A stretch of DNA of 64,000 nucleotides from Pseudomonas sp. Irchel s3h14 (GCF_900187425.1 NZ_FYDJ01000001.1:124001-188000); one strand, 5' to 3'; shown: positions 40,750-49,605, counted from the first letter of the stretch. Notes: generated from the sequence alone by a model not told the origin. Translations and numbers: made by a program.

Positions 40750-41616
40750 TCATTGGGATGTGAGCAAAGGCGGGCGGCGCAGCAAACCGTGCACCGGTCC
40801 GAACACCACGGACAGCAGATACAAACCACCAGCCACCAGCACGATTGCCGGGCCACTGGGCAGCGAGTAGTAGAACGACAGCAACAGTCCGAGCCACACC
40901 GAGAGGCAGCCGAGCAGGGCGGCGATGGCCATTAACACCGGCAAGCGACGACTCCAGAAGCGAGATGCGGCGGCGGGCAACATCATCAAACCGACCACCA
41001 TCAGTGCACCGATGGCTTGAAAACCGATCACCAGATTCAGCACCACCAGGGTTAGAAATACGCCGTGGGCCAGGGGACCAAGTCGGCTGACGGTTTGCAG
41101 AAAGAGTGGGTCGAGGGTGTCCAGCAACAGCGGTTTATAGATGAAGGCCATGGCGATCAGGCTGAAGCCGGAGACCCAGAGCATGCCCGTCAACGTCGGG
41201 CCATCGACCGCCAGCGCCGAGCCAAACAACAGGTGCAACAGGTCCAGACGTTTGCCGGCGATGCCGAGGATCAGCACACCGCAGGCCAGGGAGATCGGGT
41301 AGATCGCGGCGAGGCTGGCGTCTTCCCGCAGGCCGGTGCGACGGGTGATCCAGGCGGCGAGTCCGGCCATGCCGAGACCGGCACCGAGGCCGCCGACGGT
41401 CAGCGCCGGCAGACTCAATCCGGCGAACCAGAAGCCCAATGCGGCCCCCGGCAGAATGCCGTGAGCCACCGCGTCGCCGATCAGGCTCATCCGTCGCAGG
41501 ATCAGAAACACGCCCAACGGTGCGGTGCTGCATGCCAGAACCAATCCACCGAGAAGTGCTCGACGCATGAACACGAACTCGTGGAACGGTTGCCAAAGAT
41601 GAGCGGCCGCGAGCAT
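40750..41616 (-). CDS. Metal ABC transporter permease (ZnuB-like)
   Basis: Inner-membrane permease of 288 aa with eight to nine hydrophobic helices, family ABC-3. RMSLIGDAVAHGILPGAALG is the conserved segment that contacts the ATPase. The start codon overlaps the ATPase stop (TGATG arrangement), so translation is coupled. With the neighbouring ATPase and binding protein it makes a complete high-affinity zinc-type importer, separate from any canonical znuABC locus, which is not in this window. Confidence 0.93.
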   Translation of the reverse strand: MLAAAHLWQPFHEFVFMRRALLGGLVLACSTAPLGVFLILRRMSLIGDAVAHGILPGAALGFWFAGLSLPALTVGGLGAGLGMAGLAAWITRRTGLREDASLAAIYPISLACGVLILGIAGKRLDLLHLLFGSALAVDGPTLTGMLWVSGFSLIAMAFIYKPLLLDTLDPLFLQTVSRLGPLAHGVFLTLVVLNLVIGFQAIGALMVVGLMMLPAAASRFWSRRLPVLMAIAALLGCLSVWLGLLLSFYYSLPSGPAIVLVAGGLYLLSVVFGPVHGLLRRPPLLTSQ

Positions 41617-42284
41617 CAGGCCACCCGCGTATGGGGTTGTTGCTGGATCAGATCAACGCTCGACCCGAGGACGCAGCCAGTGCTTTTGATCAGCAGCGTT
41701 TGAGGAATGTGTTGGCGAACGGCGGCCAGGTCATGACACACGATCACTTGGGTTCGGCCTTCGGCATGCCAGGCGTGAATGTGTTTCCAGAGCAGTGCCT
41801 GACCGAGCTCGTCGAGGGCGGCGTGGGGTTCGTCGAGCAATAGCAATGGTGCGTCGGCGAGGCTCAAACGGGCGAGCAGGGCACGCTGTAATTCGCCGCC
41901 GGACAAAGCCATCAATGGGCGCTGTTCCAGTCCGCTCAGACACCAGTTTTCCAGGACGGCTTTGAGGCGTTGTCTGCGTATCTCGGGAGACTGCGTGCTA
42001 CCCCAGAAACCGGCGGCGACTAACTCTTGCATGCTGATGGGGAATTGGCGATCCAGGTGTTGTTGCTGTGGAAGGAACGAGAGGCTGCCCTTGCGTGGAA
42101 CATCCAGGATGACTTTGCCGGTCAGCGGTTTTTGCAAACCCGCGATGACTTTCAGCAGGCTGCTTTTACCCGAGCCGTTCGCACCGATTACGGCGGTGAG
42201 ACTTCCTTGGGACAGTTCGAAATCCACGGGTGGGGTCAGTGGTTGGCCGGGTGCACCCCAACGCAAGGCTTGGCAATGAATCAT
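41616..42284 (-). CDS. Metal ABC transporter ATP-binding protein (ZnuC-like)
   Basis: ABC ATPase of 222 aa energising the importer. Walker A GANGSGKSS (near 34-42), signature LSGGELQRALLARL, Walker B LLLLDEPHAALD and the switch His in IVCHDLAAV are all present. The ATG at 42284 overlaps the folE2 stop by four bases (ATGA). An in-frame ATG at 42296 lies inside folE2 and was not preferred. Confidence 0.93.
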   Translation of the reverse strand: MIHCQALRWGAPGQPLTPPVDFELSQGSLTAVIGANGSGKSSLLKVIAGLQKPLTGKVILDVPRKGSLSFLPQQQHLDRQFPISMQELVAAGFWGSTQSPEIRRQRLKAVLENWCLSGLEQRPLMALSGGELQRALLARLSLADAPLLLLDEPHAALDELGQALLWKHIHAWHAEGRTQVIVCHDLAAVRQHIPQTLLIKSTGCVLGSSVDLIQQQPHTRVA

Positions 42285-43189
42285 GCGGCCTCCCAATTCC
42301 AGCGGCTTTCGGCGACCGCGTCGTGTGCGTGGAGGCTTTCCGCGTGGATGACTCGTATGTGGAAGGCGTTGATGCCAGGGGAGCGTTTCAGGGCCAGGTT
42401 CAAACGTCGGGCGGCGTCTTCGCAGAACATCAGGTTCTGCCCGTTGGCCCGCGCGAAGGCTTGTTCGTCGGCGCGTTTTACGGCGGTTTGTACGGCGGTG
42501 CCGAGGGCTGCTTCGGCGTCATTGATGATCGCGATCAGCGGCAGGTCATCCAGATAGTCATCCACTCGAAGCCGCAATCTCGCAGTGCTCCGTTGGCTGT
42601 GAGGCGTTGCGACGATGCCTTTTGTAGAGCCGAGCCAAGCCAACACATCGGCATGTTGCAACGGCTTGTTGGCGAAGTCATCGACGAATTGCTGCTGAAT
42701 CAACTGCCGGGAAAGCGCAGCCGAACACGGACAAGTCGAGGAATAAGGCACGTCGATTTTTAGTTCCACGTGGAACATCGCGTTTTTCAAACGTGCTTCG
42801 ATGCTCACTGGATAGGTTTTCCAGCCGGCCAATGGACTGACCAGCGCCGGTCTTTTGAGCAGTAAATCGGTGTGAATTTTTAAGTAAGCGCTGTTGGACA
42901 GTCCTTCATGAGTCTTGAGAAAACTTTGTAAAACTCGCCGCAACAAGGCAGGTGTCAGGTTTTCTTGCTCGAGCATTTCCAGCGCCAAGTACAGCCGCGA
43001 CATATGAATTCCGCGCGCCTCTCCATCGTCGAGGCTAACGCCGGCGTCGGCCTTTGCACTCATTCGTTGGCCATCGAATAAAACAGGAAGAGCAATGCCG
43101 CACATGCCCACCCAGTCGAGTGGCAGGGCTTGGCGTGAGGCCTGCGCGGCGATATCCGGCAGAGTCAGCGCATTCATGAGCAGGTCCAT
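42281..43189 (-). CDS. folE2: GTP cyclohydrolase FolE2 (type IB)
   Basis: Makes dihydroneopterin triphosphate from GTP for folate and queuosine synthesis. It is the zinc-independent replacement for zinc-requiring FolE and is Zur-controlled in many bacteria. The 302-aa product carries the type IB active-site segment PYSSTCPCSAALSR with the conserved Cys, and the HSQRSTARL region. It is first in a seven-gene operon, 19 bp from a Zur-box-like palindrome. Start 43189 or the in-frame ATG at 43177 are both possible. A parS-like site lies in the coding region at 42763-42776. Confidence 0.94.
   Translation of the reverse strand: MDLLMNALTLPDIAAQASRQALPLDWVGMCGIALPVLFDGQRMSAKADAGVSLDDGEARGIHMSRLYLALEMLEQENLTPALLRRVLQSFLKTHEGLSNSAYLKIHTDLLLKRPALVSPLAGWKTYPVSIEARLKNAMFHVELKIDVPYSSTCPCSAALSRQLIQQQFVDDFANKPLQHADVLAWLGSTKGIVATPHSQRSTARLRLRVDDYLDDLPLIAIINDAEAALGTAVQTAVKRADEQAFARANGQNLMFCEDAARRLNLALKRSPGINAFHIRVIHAESLHAHDAVAESRWNWEAA
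42763..42776. promoter_or_regulatory. parS site (ParB-binding centromere)
   Basis: GTTCCACGTGGAAC, identical to the copy at 30586, lies inside folE2 about 38 kb from parAB. Both share the same 16-base context AGTTCCACGTGGAACA. ParB recognition is inferred. Confidence 0.85.
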
Positions 43190-43207
43190 CGTGGGAGTCG
43201 ATTTCGT

Positions 43208-43224
43208 ATGTTATGTTATTACAT
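43208..43224. promoter_or_regulatory. Zur box between folE2 and the amidase gene
   Basis: ATGTTATGTTATTACAT resembles the gammaproteobacterial Zur operator, in which ATGTTAT and ATAACAT arms flank a short centre; one arm position differs. It sits in the 74-bp divergent gap and could repress both folE2 (leftward operon) and the amidase (rightward). Confidence 0.75.
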
Positions 43225-43263
43225 TAAAATCAACCATGCCTTTTTTATGAACAGGCTTTCATC

Positions 43264-44460
43264 ATGCACAGACGTCATTTGCTCAATCTGATCCTGGCCA
43301 GCGCGGCCTTCGTTTTACCGTTTGGCGTCTCGGCCACTCAGATTCGCAATGCGCGGCTCTGGCATTCGGATGACAAGTTGCGATTGGTGTTCGATCTGAG
43401 CGGGCCGGTGCAATACAAGACGTTTTCCCTGAGCGCTCCCGAACGGCTGATCATCGATCTGAGTAGCGCCAACCTCAGTGGCGACTTCAGTCAGTTGGCG
43501 CTCAGCAACACTGTGATTCGCTCGATACGCTCCGGGCCCTTCGGCCAGGGCGATACGCGAATCGTCCTCGACCTCAGCGGCCCGGTGCAGCTCGCCAGTT
43601 TTTTGCTGCCACCACAGGACGGTCAGGGACATCGACTGGTACTCGATCTGAAGACGGCTGTGCCGTTACAAATGGCGGCTGCGCCCGAGGCGGCGATCGA
43701 CAAGGCTCACCCCAAGCGCGACATCATCGTCGTGGTCGACCCCGGTCACGGCGGCAAAGACCCCGGCGCGGTCGGCGCCAAAGGTGAGCGTGAGAAAGAC
43801 GTGGTGCTGTCCATTGCCCAGCTGTTGGCCAAACGGCTGAAACGCGAGAAGGGCTTCGACGTGAAACTGGTGCGCAACGACGACTTCTTCGTCCCGTTGC
43901 GCAAGCGTGTGGAGATCGCTCGCAAGCACAATGCCGACATGTTCATCTCGGTGCATGCCGATGCGGCGCCACGTCTGACGGCGTCGGGCGCGTCGGTCTA
44001 CTGCCTGTCCGAGGGTGGAGCAACCTCGGCGACGGCGCGTTTCATGGCGCAACGTGAGAACGGCGCAGACCTGCTGGGCGCTACCAGCCTGCTCAACCTC
44101 AAGGACAAGGACCCGATGCTCGCCGGGGTCATTCTCGACATGTCGATGAACGCGACTCTCGCCGCCAGTTTGCAGTTGGGCAGTACTGTGCTCGGCAGTC
44201 TGGCGGGCATCACCACATTGCATCAGAAGCGTGTGGAACAAGCGGGATTTGCGGTGCTGAAATCGCCGGATGTGCCGTCGATCCTGGTAGAAACCGGCTT
44301 CATCTCCAACGCTCGTGACAGTCAGCGACTGGTCACCGCGCGCCACCAGCAGGCCGTAGCCGATGGCTTGTTCGAAGGTTTACAGCGCTATTTCCAGAAA
44401 AATCCGCCGGTAAACAGCTACATCGCTTGGCAGCAGGAGCAGAAGAAATCCCAGGCCTAA
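43264..44460 (+). CDS. amiA: N-acetylmuramoyl-L-alanine amidase (AMIN + Amidase_3)
   Basis: Periplasmic zinc hydrolase that cuts the peptide stem from peptidoglycan during cell separation. The 398-aa product has a signal peptide (about 1-24), an AMIN domain (about 27-130) and an Amidase_3 domain from about 155. Metal and catalytic residues are in VDPGHGGKDPG, GEREKDV, ISVHADAA and LVETGFISN. It diverges from folE2 across a Zur-box-like site, so this copy may be made under zinc limitation. The matching P. aeruginosa locus gene is called amiA. Confidence 0.92.
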   Translation: MHRRHLLNLILASAAFVLPFGVSATQIRNARLWHSDDKLRLVFDLSGPVQYKTFSLSAPERLIIDLSSANLSGDFSQLALSNTVIRSIRSGPFGQGDTRIVLDLSGPVQLASFLLPPQDGQGHRLVLDLKTAVPLQMAAAPEAAIDKAHPKRDIIVVVDPGHGGKDPGAVGAKGEREKDVVLSIAQLLAKRLKREKGFDVKLVRNDDFFVPLRKRVEIARKHNADMFISVHADAAPRLTASGASVYCLSEGGATSATARFMAQRENGADLLGATSLLNLKDKDPMLAGVILDMSMNATLAASLQLGSTVLGSLAGITTLHQKRVEQAGFAVLKSPDVPSILVETGFISNARDSQRLVTARHQQAVADGLFEGLQRYFQKNPPVNSYIAWQQEQKKSQA

Positions 44461-44834
44461 CATCCCGTAATTCGGCTACAGGTGAACTTGCCACTGCTGC
44501 CACCGGAACTGGAAAACCGATTGATCGTGGTCCAGCCGACGCGACGGTTGTAGCCGACCCAGGCCTCGCCATCGGACGCGAGCCCAGTGAAGAACGTGAG
44601 TTGTCCGTAGCGACTGTTGGTCTGCGCCCAATGGCGTTTGCCGGCCGCTTCGAAGCCCCGCAGATAGATCGTATTGCCGACGGTGTTGACGCTGTAGGCG
44701 TTGCCGTCGCCATCCACGCAGGCGAGCAGATTGGCGCTTCGGGTGCATTTGGCCAGGCTCGGGATTTGCGCCCAGGCATCGACAGCGACCAGCAGCGAAA
44801 AGCTCATCAGCGCTATTTTCAGGGCTACACGCAT
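44457..44834 (-). CDS. Small secreted protein of unknown function in the zinc island
   Basis: A 125-aa protein with a clear signal peptide (MRVALKIALMSFSLLVAV, cleavage after AWAQ or nearby). The mature part has four Cys (KCTRSANLLAC, FTCSRITGC), enough for two disulphides, and many Trp, Tyr and Gly. I do not recognise the family. Its start faces the Zur box at 44914-44928, 80 bp away, and its end overlaps the amidase gene by four bases, so zinc-controlled expression is likely. Confidence 0.65.
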   Translation of the reverse strand: MRVALKIALMSFSLLVAVDAWAQIPSLAKCTRSANLLACVDGDGNAYSVNTVGNTIYLRGFEAAGKRHWAQTNSRYGQLTFFTGLASDGEAWVGYNRRVGWTTINRFSSSGGSSGKFTCSRITGC

Positions 44835-44913
44835 AGGATTTCTCACGGACCGAACGGGCTTGAGCATCGTGCCCTTTGTCATCGAGGGCAAGAGGAGAGT
44901 GGCTTGATTGTGT

Positions 44914-44928
44914 TGTTATACTATAACA
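44914..44928. promoter_or_regulatory. Near-perfect Zur box before the COG0523 gene
   Basis: TGTTATACTATAACA is a perfect 15-bp palindrome matching the Zur consensus core GTTATANTATAAC. It lies 50 bp before the COG0523 GTPase start and 80 bp before the divergent secreted-protein gene, well placed to repress both. Confidence 0.88.
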
Positions 44929-44977
44929 TCAAGTTAAGCCCGACACTGCGACCGGGCATCTCTGTGAGGAATACCTG

Positions 44978-46186
44978 ATGCCCAATCGTCTCCCCGTCAC
45001 CGTCCTGTCGGGCTTTCTCGGCGCTGGCAAAAGTACGCTGCTCAACTACGTGCTGCGCAATCGCGAGAAGCTGCGCGTCGCCGTGATCGTCAATGATATG
45101 AGCGAAATCAACATCGATGGCGGCGAAGTCCAGCGCGATGTCACCCTGAATCGTGCGGAAGAAAAACTGGTGGAGATGAGCAATGGCTGCATCTGCTGCA
45201 CCTTGCGCGAAGACTTGTTGGAAGAAGTGAGCAAACTCGCCAAGGAGGGTCGCTTTGATTATTTATTGATCGAATCCACCGGCATTTCCGAGCCACTGCC
45301 CGTGGCGGAAACCTTCACCTTCCGCGATGAAGAAGGACAGAGCCTGGCCGACATCGCCCGGCTCGACACCATGGTCACCGTGGTCGATGGCATGAACTTC
45401 CTGCTCGACTATCAGGCCGCCGAAAGCCTCGCATCCCGTGGTGAAACCTTGGGCGAGGAAGACGAACGCTCGATTACCGACCTGTTGATCGAGCAGATCG
45501 AATTCGCCGACGTGATTCTGATCAGCAAGATCGACTTGATCAGCAGCAGCGAACGCCAGGAGCTGATCGCGATCCTTGAGCGGCTTAACGCCCAGGCGGA
45601 AATCATCCCGATGGTCATGGGCGAAATTCCCTTGGCGAAGATCCTCAATACCGGCCGTTTCGACTTCGAAAAGGCCGCTCAGGCTCCGGGCTGGTTACAG
45701 GAACTGCGTGGCGAACACGTGCCAGAAACCGAGGAATATGGCATCGCCTCGACAGCCTACCGAGCACGCCGACCGTTTCATCCACAGCGCTTTTACCGCT
45801 TCATCGACCGCCCGTGGGTGAACGGCAAACTGCTGCGCTCCAAGGGCTTCTTCTGGCTGGCCAGCAAGCACATGGACGCCGGTAGTTGGTCCCAGGCGGG
45901 CGGATTGATGCGCCATGGTTTCGCCGGACGCTGGTGGCGTTTCGTGCCGAAAACCCAGTGGCCGCAGGACGAGGAAAGCACCGCCGGGATCATGGAAAAC
46001 TGGACCGCAACCAGCGGCGATTGCCGCCAGGAACTGGTGTTCATCGGCCAGAACATCGACTTCGCGCAACTCACCAGCGAACTCGACAATTGCCTGCTGA
46101 CCGACGATGAAATGGCGTTAGGCGTCGAGGGCTGGCGACTACTGCCAGATCCATTTGGCCCGTGGCACGAAGAGGCGGCAGCCTGA
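44978..46186 (+). CDS. COG0523 (CobW/ZigA-like) GTPase, putative zinc metallochaperone
   Basis: G3E GTPase of 402 aa. It has the P-loop GFLGAGKST (12-20), the hallmark metal-binding GCICC (70-74), the ESTGISEP switch segment, the SKID specificity motif and a C-terminal CobW_C domain (about 275-375). Zur-controlled members of this group deliver zinc to client proteins under starvation. A near-perfect Zur box precedes it. It overlaps the start of the DUF1826 gene by one base, indicating joint expression. Confidence 0.93.
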   Translation: MPNRLPVTVLSGFLGAGKSTLLNYVLRNREKLRVAVIVNDMSEINIDGGEVQRDVTLNRAEEKLVEMSNGCICCTLREDLLEEVSKLAKEGRFDYLLIESTGISEPLPVAETFTFRDEEGQSLADIARLDTMVTVVDGMNFLLDYQAAESLASRGETLGEEDERSITDLLIEQIEFADVILISKIDLISSSERQELIAILERLNAQAEIIPMVMGEIPLAKILNTGRFDFEKAAQAPGWLQELRGEHVPETEEYGIASTAYRARRPFHPQRFYRFIDRPWVNGKLLRSKGFFWLASKHMDAGSWSQAGGLMRHGFAGRWWRFVPKTQWPQDEESTAGIMENWTATSGDCRQELVFIGQNIDFAQLTSELDNCLLTDDEMALGVEGWRLLPDPFGPWHEEAAA

Positions 46187-46836
46187 TGTTGGCACCCAGT
46201 CTGAAACTGCGGCCGATCATTCATCAGGTTCAAGGTGAGACGCCGCAAGCGCTGACCCGAATACTGGATGACGGCGTAAACCTCGCCGTTTGGCAGCGCC
46301 AACTGCCGGCGCACATCGCTGATTTCGGGCGTTTGCTGCTGTCACTGAACGAGCCGTTGGCCGAGTCGCTGGTCCTGGAACTGCCCCGCGACGACACCGA
46401 ACCCAATCTTCATGGATTAGCCTCAGGTTTCAGTGATCTCGAAGGTTACGAAGGTTTCATCGCCGACGTCTCCTGGCTGGTCAGTGCTTTCGCCTGTTTG
46501 ATGGGCGCCAAGCGTGTCGGCCTGCGCCTGCGGGTCCTGGACAAGGCCATGTGCCCGCGTTTCCACGTCGATCATGTGCCGGTACGGTTGATCACCACGT
46601 ATTGCGGGATCGGCAGCCAGTGGCTGAAGGAAGGTGCGATGGATCGCCGACAACTGGGCAAAGCCGAAGCCGAACCCCAGGACGGTCCGCTGATCGAGCA
46701 GATCGCCAGCGGCGAAGTCGCGTTACTCAAAGGTGAGAAATGGCATGGCAACGAAGGCTTCGGCCTTATTCACCGCTCGCCACAGCTTGCGTCCGGTGAG
46801 CGGCGGCTGATCCTGACGCTCGACTGGCTGAGCTAG
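46186..46836 (+). CDS. DUF1826 protein
   Basis: A 216-aa protein of the DUF1826 family, function unknown. ATG 46186 overlaps the COG0523 stop (TGATG). The segment CPRFHVDHVPVRLITTYCG contains HxD and a later HRSP...GERRLILTLDW contains His and Arg; this spacing recalls the HxD...H...R metal and 2-oxoglutarate site of Fe(II) dioxygenases. That fold assignment is my inference. Constant linkage to Zur-controlled COG0523 genes suggests a zinc-starvation role. Confidence 0.8.
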   Translation: MLAPSLKLRPIIHQVQGETPQALTRILDDGVNLAVWQRQLPAHIADFGRLLLSLNEPLAESLVLELPRDDTEPNLHGLASGFSDLEGYEGFIADVSWLVSAFACLMGAKRVGLRLRVLDKAMCPRFHVDHVPVRLITTYCGIGSQWLKEGAMDRRQLGKAEAEPQDGPLIEQIASGEVALLKGEKWHGNEGFGLIHRSPQLASGERRLILTLDWLS

Positions 46837-46840
46837 CGGC

Positions 46841-47197
46841 TCACGGTTTGAGCCAGGTTCCCTGGCTCTGGGCTTCGCAAAACGGCTTCAAATACGCCGC
46901 ATCCGTGGCTACGCCGTAATAGTGAATATCCTGCCGGTAAGGCATATTGGCGACTTGGGCGTTGCTGCACACGCCGAATGCGCCGGTGGGGCATTGGTCG
47001 ACGTACTGCACCTCGACTTTCTGGCCTGGAAGGTTCGGCTGGCAGAAACCATCGGCGAATAGCTTTTCCGGGATGTTGCGGTTCTGCTGGCAGACTTTCA
47101 CGTCGAGTCGCGCAGCCGTGCTATGTACCACGCAAGCCTGGGCCAGCGCGTCGCCGGACATGAGCGCCAAGAGCACCGACAATCCCATCAACCGCAT
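46841..47197 (-). CDS. Small secreted cysteine-containing protein of unknown function
   Basis: A 118-aa protein with a signal peptide (MRLMGLSVLLALMSGDALAQ) and six Cys in the mature part (ACVVH, KVCQQ, GFCQP, DQCPTG, GVCSN, PFCEAQ). A strong GAGGAGG ribosome-binding site lies just upstream on the minus strand. It is divergent from the second COG0523 gene with only 28 bases between starts, and ends 4 bases from the DUF1826 gene. I do not recognise the family. Confidence 0.7.
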   Translation of the reverse strand: MRLMGLSVLLALMSGDALAQACVVHSTAARLDVKVCQQNRNIPEKLFADGFCQPNLPGQKVEVQYVDQCPTGAFGVCSNAQVANMPYRQDIHYYGVATDAAYLKPFCEAQSQGTWLKP

Positions 47198-47225
47198 CCT
47201 TTACCTCCTCAGAAAACCATCGACC

Positions 47226-48197
47226 ATGTTGCAGAATATTCCCACGCACGTCATTGCTGGCCCCTTGGGTGCCGGCAAGACCAGCCTGATCAAGCACCTG
47301 CTGGCGCAGCGGCCGGCAAATGAGCGTTGGGCGGTGCTGATCAACGAGTTCGGCCAGATCGGCCTCGACGCTGCGTTGCTGACCCGAGACGCCGATGGTA
47401 TCGCACTGGGTGAAGTGGCCGGGGGCTGTTTGTGTTGCGTGAATGGTGCGCCGTTTCAGATCGGCCTCGGGCGTTTGCTGCGCAAGGCGCGGCCGGATCG
47501 GCTGTTTATTGAACCCTCCGGGCTGGGGCATCCGGCGCAATTGCTCAGGCAGTTGAGTGAGGCGCCGTGGCAAGGCGTGCTGGCTGTTCAACCCTGCGTG
47601 CTGGTGCTGGATGCCCAGGCACTTGCTGCCGGCAAACCGCTGCCGGTGGCGCAACAGGAAGCGCTCAAGAGCGCCGGGTTGTTGCTGATGAATAAAGCCG
47701 AAAATATCGACGATACTGATCGCCAGCGAATCGCCGCACAGTTGCCGGCGCGTCCGTTGTATTGGACGCAGCAAGCCGCGTTGCCATTGAGTGAGTTACC
47801 AGGGCTTGGGGTTCAGGCTGTAGCGGGTGTGGATAACTTCGTTGCGCCCAAAGGATTGGCGCAGTTGCCGGCCATCTGGACCGATCCTGCGCTGCCAATT
47901 TGCTTGAGCCAGGAGCAGGAGGGCGGCTGGAGCGTTGGGTGGCGCTGGCATCCGAGTCAGGCTTTCGATGCGACGCTCGTTGGTCGTTGGCTTGAAAGCC
48001 TTGCCTGGCGGCGGGCGAAGCTGGTTATCCACAGCGTCGACGGGTGGGTTTCGGCGAATGCGCTGGAAAATTCGGCGCTGGGCTGGCAGCCCAGCGAATG
48101 GCGGCGTGATTCGCGCATCGAGCTGATTTTCAGTGAGCCGCAGGATGTTGATTCATTGCAAAGAGAGCTAGCCGACTGCCGGTCGAGCGCGACTTGA
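47226..48197 (+). CDS. Second COG0523 (CobW-like) GTPase
   Basis: G3E GTPase of 323 aa, distinct from the one at 44978. Motifs: P-loop GPLGAGKTS (12-20), metal-binding GGCLCC (66-71), EPSGLGHP and the specificity motif MNKAEN in place of the usual NKxD. The C-terminal domain (about 225-315) is shorter than in its neighbour. Its promoter must lie within or across the divergent small gene, since only 28 bases separate the starts. Client protein unknown. Perfect DnaA-box sequences occur at 47828-47836 and 48025-48033. Confidence 0.9.
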   Translation: MLQNIPTHVIAGPLGAGKTSLIKHLLAQRPANERWAVLINEFGQIGLDAALLTRDADGIALGEVAGGCLCCVNGAPFQIGLGRLLRKARPDRLFIEPSGLGHPAQLLRQLSEAPWQGVLAVQPCVLVLDAQALAAGKPLPVAQQEALKSAGLLLMNKAENIDDTDRQRIAAQLPARPLYWTQQAALPLSELPGLGVQAVAGVDNFVAPKGLAQLPAIWTDPALPICLSQEQEGGWSVGWRWHPSQAFDATLVGRWLESLAWRRAKLVIHSVDGWVSANALENSALGWQPSEWRRDSRIELIFSEPQDVDSLQRELADCRSSAT

Positions 48198-48198
48198 A

Positions 48199-48618
48199 TC
48201 AAGGACGCCATTTGGTGTGTTCTTGCCGCCACTGGCTCATCTCGATGACCTCAGCGCGCGGTTTCACTACATCGGCCACCGCAGGTGTGTCGTCGAACGG
48301 CATCGGGTAGGGCGCCAGCTCAATCTGCGCACTGTGGGCGCCGAACTGGGTGATGGTGCCGTTGTGACGGCTTTCACCGGTTACGGTGAATTCGAAGTTA
48401 TACACACGGGCGAGGCGCCGCCGGCCGTTGGCGTCTTTAATGAACGCTATCTTCTTCAAGGCCACGTTGCCGTCCAGCAGCTCGATTCCGAGCTTTGCGC
48501 AATGCAGCTTGACCCGCTCCAGCGCGCGCTCGCGCAAGCCATGGTTGTGCCATACCCACGCGCCACCGGTGGCAAGCAGCATCAGGACGAAGATATTTCC
48601 AAGGGTCAGCATCAACAC
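48199..48618 (-). CDS. DUF3301 domain protein
   Basis: A 139-aa protein with one N-terminal transmembrane helix (about 4-23) and a soluble domain containing ALERVKLHCAKLGIELLDGNV, the conserved core of DUF3301. Function unknown. A GTG at 48618 with GGAG five bases upstream is preferred; ATG 48612 is an alternative. It is convergent with the second COG0523 gene, with a single base between stops. Confidence 0.85.
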   Translation of the reverse strand: MLMLTLGNIFVLMLLATGGAWVWHNHGLRERALERVKLHCAKLGIELLDGNVALKKIAFIKDANGRRRLARVYNFEFTVTGESRHNGTITQFGAHSAQIELAPYPMPFDDTPAVADVVKPRAEVIEMSQWRQEHTKWRP

Positions 48619-48732
48619 GTTGCTCCAACAAGATAGTGTCAGCTTAACTGCGTCGCCGGTCTGTCGTACAGGCTGCGTTTAGTCGCATACTGCGCGGCTT
48701 GAATTTCAATCGTTTGACGGAAAACTCACCGC

Positions 48733-49605
48733 ATGAAACGTACGCCCCATCTGCTCGCCATCCAGTCCCACGTGGTGTTCGGCCACGCTGGCAACAGCGC
48801 CGCGGTTTTCCCGATGCAGCGGGTCGGGGTGAATGTCTGGCCGCTCAATACGGTGCAGTTCTCCAACCACACCCAGTACGGCCAGTGGGCCGGTGAAGTG
48901 CTGGCGCCGCATCAGATTCCCGACCTGGTCGAAGGCATCGCGGCGATTGGCGAGCTGGGCAACTGCGACGCCGTATTGTCCGGCTATCTCGGCAGTGCTG
49001 CCCAGGGCCGGGCGATCCTGACAGGTGTGGCGCGGATCAAGTCGATGAATCCCAAGGCTCTGTATCTGTGTGACCCGGTGATGGGCCATCCGGAGAAGGG
49101 TTGCAGCGTCCCTGCGGAAGTCAGCGATTTCCTGCTGGAGGAGGCGGCTGCCGTGGCGGACTTCATGTGCCCCAACCAGCTGGAGCTGGACAGCTTTTCG
49201 GGGCGCAAGCCGCAATCGTTGTTCGATTGCCTGGCCATGGCGCGAGCGCTGCTGGCGCGTGGTCCGAAGGCTGTGCTGGTCAAGCATCTGGACTATCCCG
49301 GTAAACAGGGGGATGTTTTCGAGATGTTGCTGGTGACGGCCGAAGACAGCTGGCATTTGCGCCGTCCGCTGCTGGCGTTCCCGCGTCAGCCGGTGGGCGT
49401 CGGCGACCTGACCTCCGGCCTGTTTCTGGCTCGCGTGCTGTTGGGCGATAGCCTGGTGGCGGCTTTTGAATTCGCTGCGTCGGCGGTGCATGAAGTGCTG
49501 CTGGAAACCCAGGCTTGCTCCAGCTATGAGCTGGAACTGGTACGGGCTCAGGACCGGATCGCCCACCCGCGGGTGCGGTTCGAGGCGACGGCGATCAGTC
49601 TCTGA
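48733..49605 (+). CDS. pdxY: Pyridoxal kinase PdxY
   Basis: Ribokinase-fold enzyme that phosphorylates pyridoxal in the vitamin B6 salvage pathway. The 290-aa product begins with [20 protein letters not shown], characteristic of PdxY, has CDPVMGH and [11 protein letters not shown], and near the C-terminus [13 protein letters not shown] with the catalytic Asp and anion hole (GxGD). Stand-alone gene with a REP pair after it. Confidence 0.95.
   Translation: MKRTPHLLAIQSHVVFGHAGNSAAVFPMQRVGVNVWPLNTVQFSNHTQYGQWAGEVLAPHQIPDLVEGIAAIGELGNCDAVLSGYLGSAAQGRAILTGVARIKSMNPKALYLCDPVMGHPEKGCSVPAEVSDFLLEEAAAVADFMCPNQLELDSFSGRKPQSLFDCLAMARALLARGPKAVLVKHLDYPGKQGDVFEMLLVTAEDSWHLRRPLLAFPRQPVGVGDLTSGLFLARVLLGDSLVAAFEFAASAVHEVLLETQACSSYELELVRAQDRIAHPRVRFEATAISL

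Noticed and set aside
46947..47225. N-terminal extension of the second COG0523 GTPase
   Set aside because: The extension is antisense to a small gene with a signal peptide and strong ribosome-binding site; GTPase similarity starts at 47226.
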